The position numbers were made by a program, and so were the translations under genes. Shown here one piece after another: positions 21,063-30,314 of a DNA stretch of 64,000 nucleotides. The stretch is from Simonsiella muelleri ATCC 29453 (GTDB lineage: Bacteria; Pseudomonadota; Gammaproteobacteria; Burkholderiales; Neisseriaceae). The stretch spans positions 806,001-870,000 of the forward strand of contig NZ_CP019448.1 of the NCBI RefSeq assembly GCF_002951835.1. The letters are read 5' to 3'. Every line of letters starts with the position of its first letter. Within the stretch, counting starts at the first letter, position 1. The notes beneath the pieces were generated by a model. That model had not been told where the DNA came from. It was given only the letters and a program-made list of their open reading frames with translations, and made no database searches.

Positions 21063-22160
21063 CCCAGAAGCAAAACCTAAAATCATTGTCTTTCCTAAGA
21101 AAAAAGGAAAATTTTCTCATTTTCGTCAATATGTTGCTTTGTATTTAATGTTACTGATAACGGTTTTTTTGACAGCTTGGTTGGGGCAACGTTCTATTAA
21201 TGCGTATTGGCAACAAACTTATCATCGTGCGAGTCCTTTAGAATCATTGAATCGATTTGGTGTATGGCGATGGGGGGAAATATTCGTGAATATTTAACTG
21301 GTTATTATGATGATGTAAATCAGAAATTTAATCAGCAGAATCAAAATTGGGAGAAACAATGGACAACAACAACCGAACCAATCGCGGCATCAACTGTTAC
21401 AACGCAAGTTAATGCCACTACGGCGATGACGCAGGCATCTGCTCTTGAAAATAGGCAGCCTGAAAAAGAAGATGAGAAAGCAGTGTATCTTCAAGCTGGC
21501 GATAAGGTGCTTTTTGCTGGTGATTCTATTATGCAGGGAATTGCGCCACATTTGCAAAAATGGCTCAAAAGTCAATATCAAATTGATTCTATTAACTTAA
21601 GTAAACAAAGTACAGGATTGGCTTATCCCAGTTTTTTTGATTGGCCAGCTACGATTGAACATACATTTTCTCAAGATAAAAATTTGAAATTATTAATTAT
21701 TTTGATTGGTGCAAATGACCCTTGGGATTTTCCAAACCCTGCGACTGATAAAGGTATTCCTTATTTGAAATTTGAATCCGATGCTTGGAAACATGCCTAT
21801 TTGGCGCGTGTGAATCGTATTGTTCAAGCGGCTCATCAATCTCAAGCAAAAGTTATTTGGTTGGGGATTCCTTATATGAAACGTCCTGTTTTAAATACAC
21901 AAATGCACTATTTAGAAGATATATTATCTCAAGAATTAAGCCAAAAAGATAATGTGTTGTGGTTGCCAATCAATCGTTTGTTAAGTGATGGTGCGGAAAA
22001 TTATCAAGATTCTATGGTACTTGATGGTGAAACGGTTCAGGTACGAACCAAAGATGGTATTCATTTAACTACGCGTGGGCAACAATTTATGGCGGATTAT
22101 ATCGCTAGTTATATTAATTATCAGGAAAATGCAGATTCAGGCAGCCTGAAAAATCCTTAA
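21049..22160 (+). pseudogene. patB: PatB peptidoglycan O-acetyltransferase, split by a frameshift at a G6 tract
   Basis: The first part (ATG 21049 to stop 21297, 82 residues) encodes a short cytoplasmic stretch and a membrane anchor 'YLMLLITVFLTAWLG'. The second part continues in another frame to 22160 and holds an SGNH/DUF459 hydrolase-type domain with 'VLFAGDSIMQG', 'ILIGANDPWD' and 'DGIHLTTRGQ'. The frames meet at six G (21272-21277). Seven G would give W-G-G-N-I-R-E-Y and one protein of about 370 residues. PatB transfers acetyl to peptidoglycan in the periplasm. The break may be a real off-phase state, a mutation or a homopolymer reading error. An ORF restarting at 21207 would lack the anchor. 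Confidence 0.82.
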
Positions 22161-22174
22161 TTTTATTTATTGAT

Positions 22175-23305
22175 ATGATAAAACGCATTTTTATATTTCT
22201 TTTATTTAATTTTTTAGCATTTCCTGTTTTTGCGGAGGCAGAAGATTCACAGGTTGCTGTATCCCGTTGGCAATATAAATTACATCAATTAAATCAGGGT
22301 AATGATGTTAAATTTAGAATTGTGCAGTTGGGGGACTCACATACTGCAGGTGGTTTTTTAACTGATGAATTGCGCCGTATACTGCAACAAAAATGGGGTG
22401 ATGGAGGCATTGGTTGGGTGTACCCGAATCAAATTAAAGGACAACGAAATAGTTTAGTAAATTATTCAGGCAGACAGTGGAACATATTGAATCATTTTAG
22501 AAAAGATATAGCAGATTTTCCTTTGGGTGGCATTGTGGCGCAATCTTCTGCGCAAGAAAATTTGCAAATTTCAGCCAATTCATCTGCCTATGAGCCTCAA
22601 AATATTATGTTTATGATAAAGCCACTTCAGGTATTTAGTACATTTAATGTGATTGATGCAACAGGTCAGGTTTTTACTGTTTCCAATCAATCAGAAACTG
22701 AATGGCGCAATTTTACTGCCAGAATGTCTCTTCCGATACAATTAAATGCTCCTAATCAAACTTGGCAAGTGGGTTTGGTAAATATTGAAAATACGCAACC
22801 CAAAGGCGTGATTGTTTCAGCTTTGGGGATTAATGGCGCGAAATTAGCGAATTCGCAGGGCTGGCGCAAGAATTGGTATGATGATTTGGCACAGACTAAA
22901 GCGGATTTGGTGATTTTGGCGTATGGCACAAATGAAGCGTTTAATCCGCAATTGAATGTGGAAGAAACCGCGCAGTATTGGCGGCAAGTTATTCAAAATA
23001 TTCATCAGAAATTACCTGATGCGGGTATTTTGATTGTGGGTGCACCCGAATCTTTAACGCAAAAGGGTAAGGGTTGTGGTACGCGTCCACTGCGTTTAAC
23101 TGAAATGCAGAAAATGCAACAAGAAATCGCGCAGGAACAAGGTGCAATTTATTGGTCATGGCAAGATGCGATGGGTGGAGAATGTAATATGAATCAATGG
23201 ATTGCAAAAAAATGGGCGCAACCTGATGGTGTGCATTTCACAGCAATGGGTTATCAAAAAATAGGCAATCAGTTGGCGCAAAAAATTATACAATTGTCTG
23301 AATAA
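22175..23305 (+). CDS. ape1: Peptidoglycan O-acetylesterase Ape1
   Basis: A 376-residue periplasmic SGNH hydrolase with a signal peptide (about 1-20, ending VFAEA). Its blocks are 'VQLGDSHTAGGF' (nucleophile Ser), 'LGINGAK', 'LAYGTNEAF' and the C-terminal Asp-His 'PDGVHFTAMGYQ'. The GDSHTAG block and the carbohydrate-binding insert between blocks I and II are typical of Ape1. The enzyme removes O-acetyl groups from MurNAc, letting lytic transglycosylases work. It follows patB by 14 bases, completing a PatA-PatB-Ape1 cluster. Confidence 0.9.
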   Translation: MIKRIFIFLLFNFLAFPVFAEAEDSQVAVSRWQYKLHQLNQGNDVKFRIVQLGDSHTAGGFLTDELRRILQQKWGDGGIGWVYPNQIKGQRNSLVNYSGRQWNILNHFRKDIADFPLGGIVAQSSAQENLQISANSSAYEPQNIMFMIKPLQVFSTFNVIDATGQVFTVSNQSETEWRNFTARMSLPIQLNAPNQTWQVGLVNIENTQPKGVIVSALGINGAKLANSQGWRKNWYDDLAQTKADLVILAYGTNEAFNPQLNVEETAQYWRQVIQNIHQKLPDAGILIVGAPESLTQKGKGCGTRPLRLTEMQKMQQEIAQEQGAIYWSWQDAMGGECNMNQWIAKKWAQPDGVHFTAMGYQKIGNQLAQKIIQLSE

Positions 23306-23313
23306 TATAAAGA

Positions 23314-23357
23314 TTCAGGCAGCCTGAAAAGAATGAATGACTTTTAGGCTGCCTGAA
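23314..23357. terminator. DUS-pair terminator between ape1 and alr
   Basis: TTCAGGCAGCCTGAAAAG and CTTTTAGGCTGCCTGAA flank a 9-base loop and form a long hairpin between convergent genes, usable in both directions. Confidence 0.75.
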
Positions 23358-23360
23358 ATT

Positions 23361-24419
23361 TTATTTTAAATAAACACGTTTTGCGCGTTTAATATTGCAC
23401 AAGATTTCATACGGAATCATGCCAGCCGCGTCAGCAATTTCTTGAACATTAATCAAATCGCCAAATAATTCAACTTCATCGCCCACACCTTCGTGGCTGT
23501 CATTCAAATCTACCGTGAGCATATCCATGGAAATACGTCCAATGATTTTTGTGCGTAACCCTTTGACTAAAATTGGCGTTTCGTTTGGGGCGTTGCGTGG
23601 GTAGCCGTCTGCGTAACCGCAAGCGACTAAGCCTACGCGTGTAGATCGTTTGGTATAAAAATTTGCGCCATAGCCGATGGGTTCATGTGGTTGCAAAATG
23701 CGTTCTGCAAAAATACGGCTACTTAAACGCATCACAGGTTTCAGGCTGCCTGAAAATTCTCCAGTTGGGTCAACACCATATAGTGCCAAACCTGCACGCC
23801 CCCAATCACGTCTGGCTTCGGGAAAGCGAATCATGGCAGCAGAATTGGCGATGCTTTCTTCGCCAGTTAAGCCATGACAACCTAAATCAAATGATTCAAT
23901 TTGCATATCTGTCATGCTGCGTTCAGCTTCATCAGCACAAGAAAAATGCGTCATTTTAACAATGTTAGCTATTTTATCGCTTTGTGATAATGCAGTATAC
24001 GCTGCCGCAAACTGATGTGGAAAAAAGCCAGTGCGGTGCATACCACTATCCATTTTCAGCCATACGGTTGTCGGTTTACGCCAGTCGTGTGCCAAAAAAA
24101 GTTCCAATTGCGATTGTTGATGAATAACAGTCCATAAATCATATTGTTCAACTAAATCATATTCTTTCGCATCAAAAGTACCTTCTAACAAAACGATGGG
24201 ACGAGTGATGCCGTGTTCGCGTAATTCAATCGCTTCTTCTAAAAATGCGACCGCAAAACCGTCCGCAATATCGTGCAACGCTTGGGCACACTGGACTGCG
24301 CCATGACCATAGGCGTTGGCTTTGATAACTGCTAATAATTTTTTTCCGTGAATTTTTTTCAGAATTTGGTAGTTTTCGCGCAAATAATTTAACCGAATTT
24401 CGCAAAAAAGTGGGCGCAT
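23361..24419 (-). CDS. alr: Alanine racemase
   Basis: A 352-residue fold-type III PLP enzyme making D-alanine for peptidoglycan. The PLP lysine is in 'AVIKANAYGHGAVQCA' (about residue 33). 'MDSGMHRTGF' and the C-terminal 'RISMDMLTVDLND' loop, which carries active-site residues, are present. Length is usual. The ATG at 24419 is preceded by AAAGGATAAATC. One DUS in the coding region reads 'EFSGSLKPV'. Confidence 0.95.
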   Translation of the reverse strand: MRPLFCEIRLNYLRENYQILKKIHGKKLLAVIKANAYGHGAVQCAQALHDIADGFAVAFLEEAIELREHGITRPIVLLEGTFDAKEYDLVEQYDLWTVIHQQSQLELFLAHDWRKPTTVWLKMDSGMHRTGFFPHQFAAAYTALSQSDKIANIVKMTHFSCADEAERSMTDMQIESFDLGCHGLTGEESIANSAAMIRFPEARRDWGRAGLALYGVDPTGEFSGSLKPVMRLSSRIFAERILQPHEPIGYGANFYTKRSTRVGLVACGYADGYPRNAPNETPILVKGLRTKIIGRISMDMLTVDLNDSHEGVGDEVELFGDLINVQEIADAAGMIPYEILCNIKRAKRVYLK

Positions 24420-24517
24420 GATTTATCCTTTCAGGCAGCCTGAAAATTAAAGAAAGATGAATTATAGGACTGATTTCTACGAATTCACACAATAACCGTT
24501 AAAAAATCAAATAATAC

Positions 24518-24547
24518 TTGCCTAAAACCCATGAAACGCACTAAAAT
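24518..24547 (+). promoter_or_regulatory. Possible promoter of the rpsP operon
   Basis: TTGCCT (24518-24523), an 18-base spacer and TAAAAT (24542-24547), 45 bases before the rpsP start. Confidence 0.45.
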
Positions 24548-24592
24548 AACCAGTTTTCTATATATCCCTAATTTCCCAAAGGAATTGAACAC

Positions 24593-24841
24593 ATGGTAAC
24601 AATCCGTTTAGCCCGTGGTGGCTCTAAAAAACGTCCTTTTTACAACATCATTGTAGCTGACAGTCGCAGCCGTCGTGATGGTCGCTTCATTGAGCGTGTG
24701 GGTTTTTATAATCCTGTTGCCAATGAAAAACAAGAACGCGTTCGCATCGCTGCTGACCGTTTGAATCACTGGATTTCTCAAGGCGCACAACTGAGTGAAG
24801 CCGTTGCAAAATTGGTTAAAGAGCAACAGGTTGCTGCTTAA
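24593..24841 (+). CDS. rpsP: 30S ribosomal protein S16
   Basis: 82 residues opening 'MVTIRLARGGSKKRPFYNIIVADSR', diagnostic of S16, with 'GRFIERVGFYNP' following. First gene of the conserved rpsP-rimM-trmD-rplS operon. The ATG is preceded by AAAGGAATTGAACAC. Confidence 0.97.
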   Translation: MVTIRLARGGSKKRPFYNIIVADSRSRRDGRFIERVGFYNPVANEKQERVRIAADRLNHWISQGAQLSEAVAKLVKEQQVAA

Positions 24842-24848
24842 TTAATTT

Positions 24849-25358
24849 ATGAATAATATGCAAAATTGGGTAGCCATGGGCTATATTAAGGGTGCGTTTG
24901 GTGTGAAAGGTTGGGTTAAAGTTCAACCAAGCACCGAATACACTGATAGTTTGTTGGATTACTCACAATGGCGTTTGGTGCAAGGTAATGATGTCATGAT
25001 GGCAACTTTGCTGAATGGACACGTTGCTAACGGCGAATTGCATGTTAAATTTGAACAAATTCAAGACCGTGATTCAGCTGCGTTGTTGCGTGGTTACACG
25101 ATTTACATCCCGCGTGAACAGTTCGCCGAACCTGATGAAAATGAGTTCTACTGGACTGATTTGATGGGTATGCAGGTTCATAATCGTGATAATGCTTGTT
25201 TGGGCGAAGTCATTAATATTATGGAAACGGGCGCACACGATGTATTGGTGGTCAAGGGTGAATTTGGCGAAAAACTCATTCCCTTTGTTTCACAATTTAT
25301 TGATGATGTCAATGAATTAACCCAAACCATTACGGTGGATTGGGGTGTAGATTATTGA
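24849..25358 (+). CDS. rimM: 16S rRNA processing protein RimM
   Basis: 169 residues with the N-terminal RimM barrel ('MGYIKGAFGVKGWVKVQP') and a C-terminal PRC-barrel ('FYWTDLMGMQVHNRD...LIPFVSQFIDDVN'). It binds S19 and helps mature the 30S head. The start at 24849 lies 8 bases after the rpsP stop; an ATG at 24858 (MQNWV) is also possible. It overlaps trmD by one base. Confidence 0.94.
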   Translation: MNNMQNWVAMGYIKGAFGVKGWVKVQPSTEYTDSLLDYSQWRLVQGNDVMMATLLNGHVANGELHVKFEQIQDRDSAALLRGYTIYIPREQFAEPDENEFYWTDLMGMQVHNRDNACLGEVINIMETGAHDVLVVKGEFGEKLIPFVSQFIDDVNELTQTITVDWGVDY

Positions 25359-26107
25359 TGTTTATTCAAGCAATTACGCTGTTTCCTGAAATGTTTGCCA
25401 GCATCACTGAATATGGCGTAACAGGAAGAGCATATCAACAAAAGATTTGGCAATTTGCTGCCATTAATCCGCGTCGATTTGCTGATAATAAACTTGGTTA
25501 TATTGACGATAGACCGTTTGGTGGTGGTGTAGGCATGGTTATGATGGCAGAGCCATTACTAAAGTCTATTGATTTTGCTAAACAAAATATTTCAGGCAGC
25601 CTGAAAAAAACGCGTGTGATTTACTTGAGTCCGCAAGGTGTGTCGTTAACCCATCAAAAAACAGTTGAATTATCACAATTGGATAATTTGATTTTGTTAT
25701 GTGGACGCTATGAAGGCGTTGATGAGCGTGTATTGCAAAGCAGTGTTGATGAAGAAATCAGTATTGGCGATTTTGTGGTGTCGGGTGGCGAGCTGCCTGC
25801 AATGATTTTGATGGATGCGGTACTGCGTTTTGTACCGAATGTTTTAGGCGAAATCACATCGGCTGAACAAGATTCATTTGCTGGTGGTTTATTGGATTAT
25901 CCACATTACACGCGCCCAGCAGAATTCCAAGGCATGACTGTGCCAGAAGTTTTAACTTCGGGAAATCATGCGTTGATTGCGGAATGGCGGTTAAAACAGT
26001 CGCTGCGCCGTACGTTAATGCGCCGACCAGATTTATTGGAAAAGCGCGATTTACTCCCACAGGAAATCCGACTTTTAGCCGAGATTCGTGCCGAAAGCAA
26101 CGGATAA
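25358..26107 (+). CDS. trmD: tRNA (guanine-37-N1)-methyltransferase
   Basis: 249 residues from the ATG at 25358, whose A is the last base of the rimM stop (TGATG coupling). The SPOUT methyltransferase has 'DDRPFGGGVGMVMMAEP', the knotted SAM site 'LLCGRYEGVDERV' and 'EISIGDFVVSGGELPAM'. It methylates G37 of tRNAs reading CNN codons and prevents +1 frameshifting. A DUS reads 'ISGSLKKT'. Confidence 0.96.
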   Translation: MFIQAITLFPEMFASITEYGVTGRAYQQKIWQFAAINPRRFADNKLGYIDDRPFGGGVGMVMMAEPLLKSIDFAKQNISGSLKKTRVIYLSPQGVSLTHQKTVELSQLDNLILLCGRYEGVDERVLQSSVDEEISIGDFVVSGGELPAMILMDAVLRFVPNVLGEITSAEQDSFAGGLLDYPHYTRPAEFQGMTVPEVLTSGNHALIAEWRLKQSLRRTLMRRPDLLEKRDLLPQEIRLLAEIRAESNG

Positions 26108-26132
26108 GTCCATATTATATTAAGGAAAAAAT

Positions 26133-26501
26133 ATGAATTTAATTCAACAGTTAGAGCAAGAAGAGATTGCTCGTTTGAACAAAGAAATCCCTGAATTTGC
26201 ACCAGGCGACACCGTTGTTGTGTGGGCGCGTGTGGTTGAAGGTAATCGTACTCGTTTGCAAGCCTATGAAGGCGTGGTACTTGCTCGCAAAAATCGTGGT
26301 TTGAACAGTAACTTCATCGTTCGCAAAATTTCTAATGGCGAAGGCGTTGAGCGTACGTTCCCATTATATTCTCCACGCGTAGAAAAAATTGAAGTGAAAC
26401 GCCGTGGTGATGTACGCCGTGCGAAATTGTATTATTTGCGTGGCTTGACGGGTAAAGCAGCACGCATCAAAGAAAAATTGCCTGCACGCAAACAAGGCTA
26501 A
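26133..26501 (+). CDS. rplS: 50S ribosomal protein L19
   Basis: 122 residues with 'FAPGDTVVVWARVVEGNRTRLQAYEGVVLARKNRG', characteristic of L19. Last gene of the rpsP operon. The ATG at 26133 is preceded by AAGGAAAAAAT. Confidence 0.97.
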   Translation: MNLIQQLEQEEIARLNKEIPEFAPGDTVVVWARVVEGNRTRLQAYEGVVLARKNRGLNSNFIVRKISNGEGVERTFPLYSPRVEKIEVKRRGDVRRAKLYYLRGLTGKAARIKEKLPARKQG

Positions 26502-26514
26502 CTTTTTTATTCAA

Positions 26515-26552
26515 AACGTCCATTTAGTCTGTTGATTAAATGGATGTTTTTT
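26515..26552 (+). terminator. Terminator of the rpsP-rplS operon
   Basis: AACGTCCATTTA (26515-26526) pairs with TAAATGGATGTT (26537-26548, one G-T pair), followed by six T. A DUS lies just after. Confidence 0.75.
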
Positions 26553-26639
26553 GCTTTCAGGCTGCCTGAAAGTATGAATGAAACGTCCACAATCTATTGT
26601 TATACAAAGAGTTTAGTTTGAAAAAACAGGAAATTTAGA

Positions 26640-27431
26640 ATGTTTCAACCCAAAATCGTGTTTTTTGATATTGATGACACGCTGTGGATTAAAAATGAGC
26701 AGCGTATTCCTGATAGCACCAAAATTGCGCTGAAAAAATTGCGTGAAAAAGGCATCATCACGGCGATAGCGACAGGGCGTACCATCGCGGTTTTGCCTGA
26801 GCCAATCAAGGCATTGGCGGCAGAATGCGGTATTGAGATGTTTGTGTCTATTAATGGTCAATATGTTGAATATAAAGGTAAAAAATTAATTTCATTTCCA
26901 TTGTCGCAAACTGATGTGGAGAAAGTTATTCAAATTTTTCAAAAAAATCAAGTGAGTTATGCATTTGTAGCGCGGTCGGGTTTATGGGTGTCGCACGTTG
27001 ATGATGATTTGCAATACGCGGTTGGCGCGTTGAATTTACCATTTGTTATTGAACCCAATTATTTTAAAAATAATGAAGTTTATCAGATGCTTGGATTTTT
27101 CCCAGTTACAAAAGACAAAGCCATTTTGCCTGTGTTACCTGATTCATTACGCTCGATTCGTTGGCATACTAGCGGATTGGACTTCATTGAAAAACAAGGT
27201 TCTAAAGCGCGTGGTATTCAGGCTGCCTTGTCGGCTTTGGGTTTGACGATGGCAGACGCGATGGCGTTTGGCGATGAACTGAATGATTTGGAAATGATTC
27301 AAGCTGTTGGCTTTGGAGTAGCGATGGGCAACGGTGTGGCTGAATTGAAAGCAGTAGCAAATTATGTTGCGCCGTGTGTTGATGAAGATGGTATCTACCG
27401 TGCGTTGATGGATTTGCATATTATTGATTAA
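26640..27431 (+). CDS. HAD-superfamily hydrolase, Cof/YbiV-like
   Basis: 263 residues with HAD motif I 'VFFDIDDTLW', motif II 'ATGRT', motif III Lys near 'KARGIQAAL' and motif IV 'AFGDELNDLEMI'. The large C2-type cap (about 85-190) is typical of Cof-type sugar-phosphate or flavin-phosphate phosphatases in the cytoplasm. The substrate cannot be read from the sequence. The ATG is preceded by AACAGGAAATTTAG. It stands alone. Confidence 0.88.
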   Translation: MFQPKIVFFDIDDTLWIKNEQRIPDSTKIALKKLREKGIITAIATGRTIAVLPEPIKALAAECGIEMFVSINGQYVEYKGKKLISFPLSQTDVEKVIQIFQKNQVSYAFVARSGLWVSHVDDDLQYAVGALNLPFVIEPNYFKNNEVYQMLGFFPVTKDKAILPVLPDSLRSIRWHTSGLDFIEKQGSKARGIQAALSALGLTMADAMAFGDELNDLEMIQAVGFGVAMGNGVAELKAVANYVAPCVDEDGIYRALMDLHIID

Positions 27432-27555
27432 TTAAGTTTTTCAAGCAGCCTGAAAAATCATAAAATGGTTTACTTGTGTTAAGAAAGTGGGTTATAATTT
27501 ATTCTCATTTAGTTTAACTAAATGATTTTTATAAATTTCTCACAAGGTGATAATA

Positions 27556-27924
27556 ATGAATTGGTTTATTGATGCTTTGAAAAATGCGGTTAATTTTAGT
27601 GGTCGTGCACGCCGTAAAGCGTATTGGATGTTTGTGTTATTTTATGTGATTTTTGCTTTTGTGGCTGGTGTTTTAGATGGGATTTTAGGCACGGTGAATC
27701 CGAAGACAGGCATGGGTGTGATTGGTGGCTTGTACATTTTCTTAATGTTATTGCCGCTTATTGCATTGTCTATTCGCCGTTTGCATGATACCGACCGTTC
27801 GGGTTGGTGGTTTTTGATTAACTTTGTGCCTTTAATTGGTGGTTTGGTTTTCTTTGTATTTACTTTGTTGGAAGGCACACGTGGCGACAATCGTTTTGGT
27901 CCCGATCCCAAAGCTGGTGAGTAG
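27556..27924 (+). CDS. DUF805 inner-membrane protein
   Basis: 122 residues with three to four membrane segments ('YWMFVLFYVIFAFVAGVLDGILG', 'IGGLYIFLMLLPLIALSIRRLHD', 'WWFLINFVPLIGGLVFFVFTLL') and the DUF805 hallmarks 'GRARRKAYWMF' and 'RRLHDTDRSGWW', ending 'GTRGDNRFGPDPK'. Function unknown in the family. The ATG at 27556 is preferred over the in-frame GTG at 27547 because AAGGTGA lies at a good distance. Confidence 0.88.
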   Translation: MNWFIDALKNAVNFSGRARRKAYWMFVLFYVIFAFVAGVLDGILGTVNPKTGMGVIGGLYIFLMLLPLIALSIRRLHDTDRSGWWFLINFVPLIGGLVFFVFTLLEGTRGDNRFGPDPKAGE

Positions 27925-27958
27925 TTTGCTGCCATTTTAGGTAATTTTTGAATTGAAT

Positions 27959-27995
27959 AGCACTCTTGAATTATGCAAAATTCAGGGTGCTTTTT
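27959..27995 (+). terminator. Hairpin terminator after the DUF805 gene
   Basis: AGCACTCTTGAATT and AATTCAGGGTGCT form a stem with one bulge, followed by a T run. Confidence 0.7.
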
Positions 27996-28117
27996 GTTTA
28001 TTTTAGAGTACATTATTTTTTGCAGGCTGCCTGAAAGTGTGAAATGGCATCAAAATGACTTTAATAAACCACAACACTGATTTACAATGTGTTCTCAATT
28101 TTATGTTAGGAGTTTGT

Positions 28118-28930
28118 ATGTTGAAACAAACAATTTTTTGTGCTGCGGTAACTTTATTGCTGGCGGCTTGTGGTGGACAGGACAATCAGGCGACTACGCC
28201 AAAAAGTGTTTCTGATAGTTTGCTAGATAAAATCAATAATAAACAAACTTTGTTTGTGGGAACAATGGGAACTTACCCGCCGTTTACTTATCATGAAAAA
28301 GACGGTAAATTAACGGGTTATGATGTGGAGGTTACACGCGCGGTTGCCAAGAAATTAGGCGTTTCAGTGGAATTTAAAGAAACACCTTGGGATGCCATGA
28401 TGGCTGGTTTGAAAGCAGAGCGTTTTGATTTGGTTGCCAATCAAGTTGCTCTGACCTCGCCAGAACGCCAAGCCATGTTTGATAAAGCCGAACCGTATAG
28501 CTGGAGCGGAAAAATGATTGTGGCGCGTCATGACCATGCGCCAATCAGTAAATTGGAAGACATTAAAGGCATCAAAACTGCTGTGATGCTGGCATCTAAT
28601 TATGATGAAATCGCGAAAAAAATGGGCGCAGATTTGGTTCATACAGACACCATGGCGCAAGGTTTGATAAACGTTCAACAAAAACGTGCTGAAATCACAT
28701 TGAATGACGAATTGTCATTATTGGATTATTTGAAAAAAAATCCGAATTCGGGTTTGAAATCGGTTTGGCGTACCCCTGCTGAAGAAAAATTGGGTGCAGG
28801 TTTGGTGATGAACAAAGACAATGACGAAGCCTTGCAAAAAATCAATAATGCCATGAAAGAATTGAAAGCAGATGGCACATTGAAAAAATTAGGCGAGCAA
28901 TTTTTTGGCGAAGACGTGAGCAACAAATAG
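28118..28930 (+). CDS. Amino-acid ABC transporter substrate-binding lipoprotein
   Basis: 270 residues from the ATG at 28118, which follows TTAGGAG; an upstream in-frame codon at 28055 adds only non-signal sequence. The lipobox is LAAC (about Cys 17). The SBP_bac_3 fold shows 'TYPPFTYHEKDGKLTGYDVEVTRAVAKKLG', 'WDAMMAGLKAERFDLVAN' and 'GAGLVMNKDNDEALQKINNAMKELKADGTL', typical of polar amino-acid or cystine binders. No permease or ATPase gene is adjacent. A related protein is encoded at 62457-63299. Confidence 0.92.
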   Translation: MLKQTIFCAAVTLLLAACGGQDNQATTPKSVSDSLLDKINNKQTLFVGTMGTYPPFTYHEKDGKLTGYDVEVTRAVAKKLGVSVEFKETPWDAMMAGLKAERFDLVANQVALTSPERQAMFDKAEPYSWSGKMIVARHDHAPISKLEDIKGIKTAVMLASNYDEIAKKMGADLVHTDTMAQGLINVQQKRAEITLNDELSLLDYLKKNPNSGLKSVWRTPAEEKLGAGLVMNKDNDEALQKINNAMKELKADGTLKKLGEQFFGEDVSNK

Positions 28931-28960
28931 ATGTCATCACTTTGAACGACAATTGAATCG

Positions 28961-29107
28961 AAGAACCTGTATTGACAGCCAAGCGTGATGTCTTTTTGCT
29001 TCATTTAGCACGCCTGCTTTGTTGAACGCTGGTGGCATGAAATTCGCCTTACATTCGCACCAACTGGGACAAAAATGCATTTCACGTTGACTATAAATAC
29101 AGGTTCT
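28961..29107. repeat. Short element with inverted ends AGAACCTGTATT / AATACAGGTTCT
   Basis: 12-bp inverted repeats at about 28962-28973 and 29096-29107 bound about 146 bases with no gene. The ends resemble those of family B (AAGAACCTGTGTTC), but the interior differs, so this may be a divergent member. It lies between the binding-protein gene and pdxH. Confidence 0.5.
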
Positions 29108-29143
29108 AAGCTTTTTGGCTGCCTTATTATTTGAAAAGAAAAA

Positions 29144-29776
29144 ATGGATTTACACAATATTCGCCAAGATTACAGCAAACAAGAATTATCGCCCGAACAG
29201 TGTGCCAGTAATCCCATTACCCAATTTGAAATTTGGTTGCAAGATGCGATGCACGCGCAAGTGCCTGAACCGACTGCGATGAATGTTGCCAGCGTTGATG
29301 TGGACGGGCGACCCAGTAGTCGTGTGGTTTTGTTGAAAGAAGTCAATGCAGAAGGTTTTGTTTTTTTTAGTAATTACCACAGCCGAAAAGGGCAAGCATT
29401 GGCAGCCAATCCCTTTGCTGCGTTGAATTTTTTTTGGGCGGAATTGGAGCGACAAGTACGCGTGGAAGGCAAAGTGTTCAGGCTGCCTGAAAAGTTGTCG
29501 GACGAATATTTTGCCAGTCGCCCTTATACCAGCCGTGTGGGTGCTTGGGCAAGTGAGCAAAGTCATGTTATTGAAAGTAAATCAGTTTTATTGGCACGTG
29601 CTGCCATGTTTGCTACCAAACACCCTTTAAATGTACCACGTCCACCGCATTGGGGAGGCTATTTGGTGCAACCTGATTGCGTGGAATTTTGGCAAGGGCG
29701 ACCCAGCCGTTTGCATGACAGGGTGCGTTATCGTTTGGTTGATGGTGCGTGGATTCGGGAACGGCTTGCGCCTTAA
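29144..29776 (+). CDS. pdxH: Pyridoxamine 5'-phosphate oxidase
   Basis: 210 residues. This FMN-dependent enzyme converts PNP and PMP to PLP. Landmarks: 'PTAMNVASVDVDGRPSSRVVLLK', 'FFSNYHSRKGQALAANPFAALNFFW', 'RQVRVEGKVFRLPEKLSDEYFASRP' and the C-terminal 'FWQGRPSRLHDRVRY'. In 'VFRLPEK' a DUS is read in frame, slightly altering the usual 'VEK' context. Convergent with ispF, one base between the stops. Confidence 0.95.
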   Translation: MDLHNIRQDYSKQELSPEQCASNPITQFEIWLQDAMHAQVPEPTAMNVASVDVDGRPSSRVVLLKEVNAEGFVFFSNYHSRKGQALAANPFAALNFFWAELERQVRVEGKVFRLPEKLSDEYFASRPYTSRVGAWASEQSHVIESKSVLLARAAMFATKHPLNVPRPPHWGGYLVQPDCVEFWQGRPSRLHDRVRYRLVDGAWIRERLAP

Positions 29777-29777
29777 T

Positions 29778-30257
29778 TTATTTTTTCTCTAACAAAACAA
29801 TTGCTTGTGCTTCGATTGCTTCCATGCGACCGAGATATCCTAATTTTTCGTTGGTTTTACCTTTGATGTTGATACAGCTTTCAGGCAGCCCCAAATCAGC
29901 CGCGAGATTTTGGCGCATGGTTGGGATATACGGTTTTAATTTGGGTTGTTGGGCGATGATGGTGCTGTCCAAATTGACCAAACTCCAGCCTAATTTTTGT
30001 ACTTCGGCGTAGGCGTGGCGCAACAAAATGCGGCTGTCTGCGTCTTTGAATTCGGTGGCATTGTCGGGAAAATGCGTGCCGATGTCGCCTAAACCTGCTG
30101 CCCCCAATAACGCATCTGTAATGGCGTGTAATAATGCGTCTGCATCTGAATGCCCTAGCAAACCTTTTTCAAATGGAATGTGGACACCGCCTAAAATTAA
30201 TTTTCTGTTTTCAATAAGTTGATGGACATCGTAACCTTGTCCGATGCGAATATTCAT
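29778..30257 (-). CDS. ispF: 2-C-methyl-D-erythritol 2,4-cyclodiphosphate synthase
   Basis: 159 residues. MEP-pathway enzyme forming MEcPP. Metal ligands lie in 'GQGYDVHQL' and 'LLGHSDADALLHAITDALLGAAGLGDIG', with 'HFPDN' following and the C-terminal 'TNEKLGYLGRMEAIEAQAI'. The ATG at 30257 is preceded by AGGAAAATTAAC. Length is typical. ispD is not adjacent in the window. Confidence 0.96.
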   Translation of the reverse strand: MNIRIGQGYDVHQLIENRKLILGGVHIPFEKGLLGHSDADALLHAITDALLGAAGLGDIGTHFPDNATEFKDADSRILLRHAYAEVQKLGWSLVNLDSTIIAQQPKLKPYIPTMRQNLAADLGLPESCINIKGKTNEKLGYLGRMEAIEAQAIVLLEKK

Positions 30258-30314
30258 GTTAATTTTCCTAGCAAAAAATGTTCAGGCTGCCTGAAAATTC
30301 AAAAGTCGTGATTA

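Noticed and set aside
21207..22160. Treating the second patB frame as a separate intact gene from ATG 21207
   Set aside because: Its first 20 residues are out-of-frame translation of the conserved linker, and the membrane anchor is in the preceding frame.
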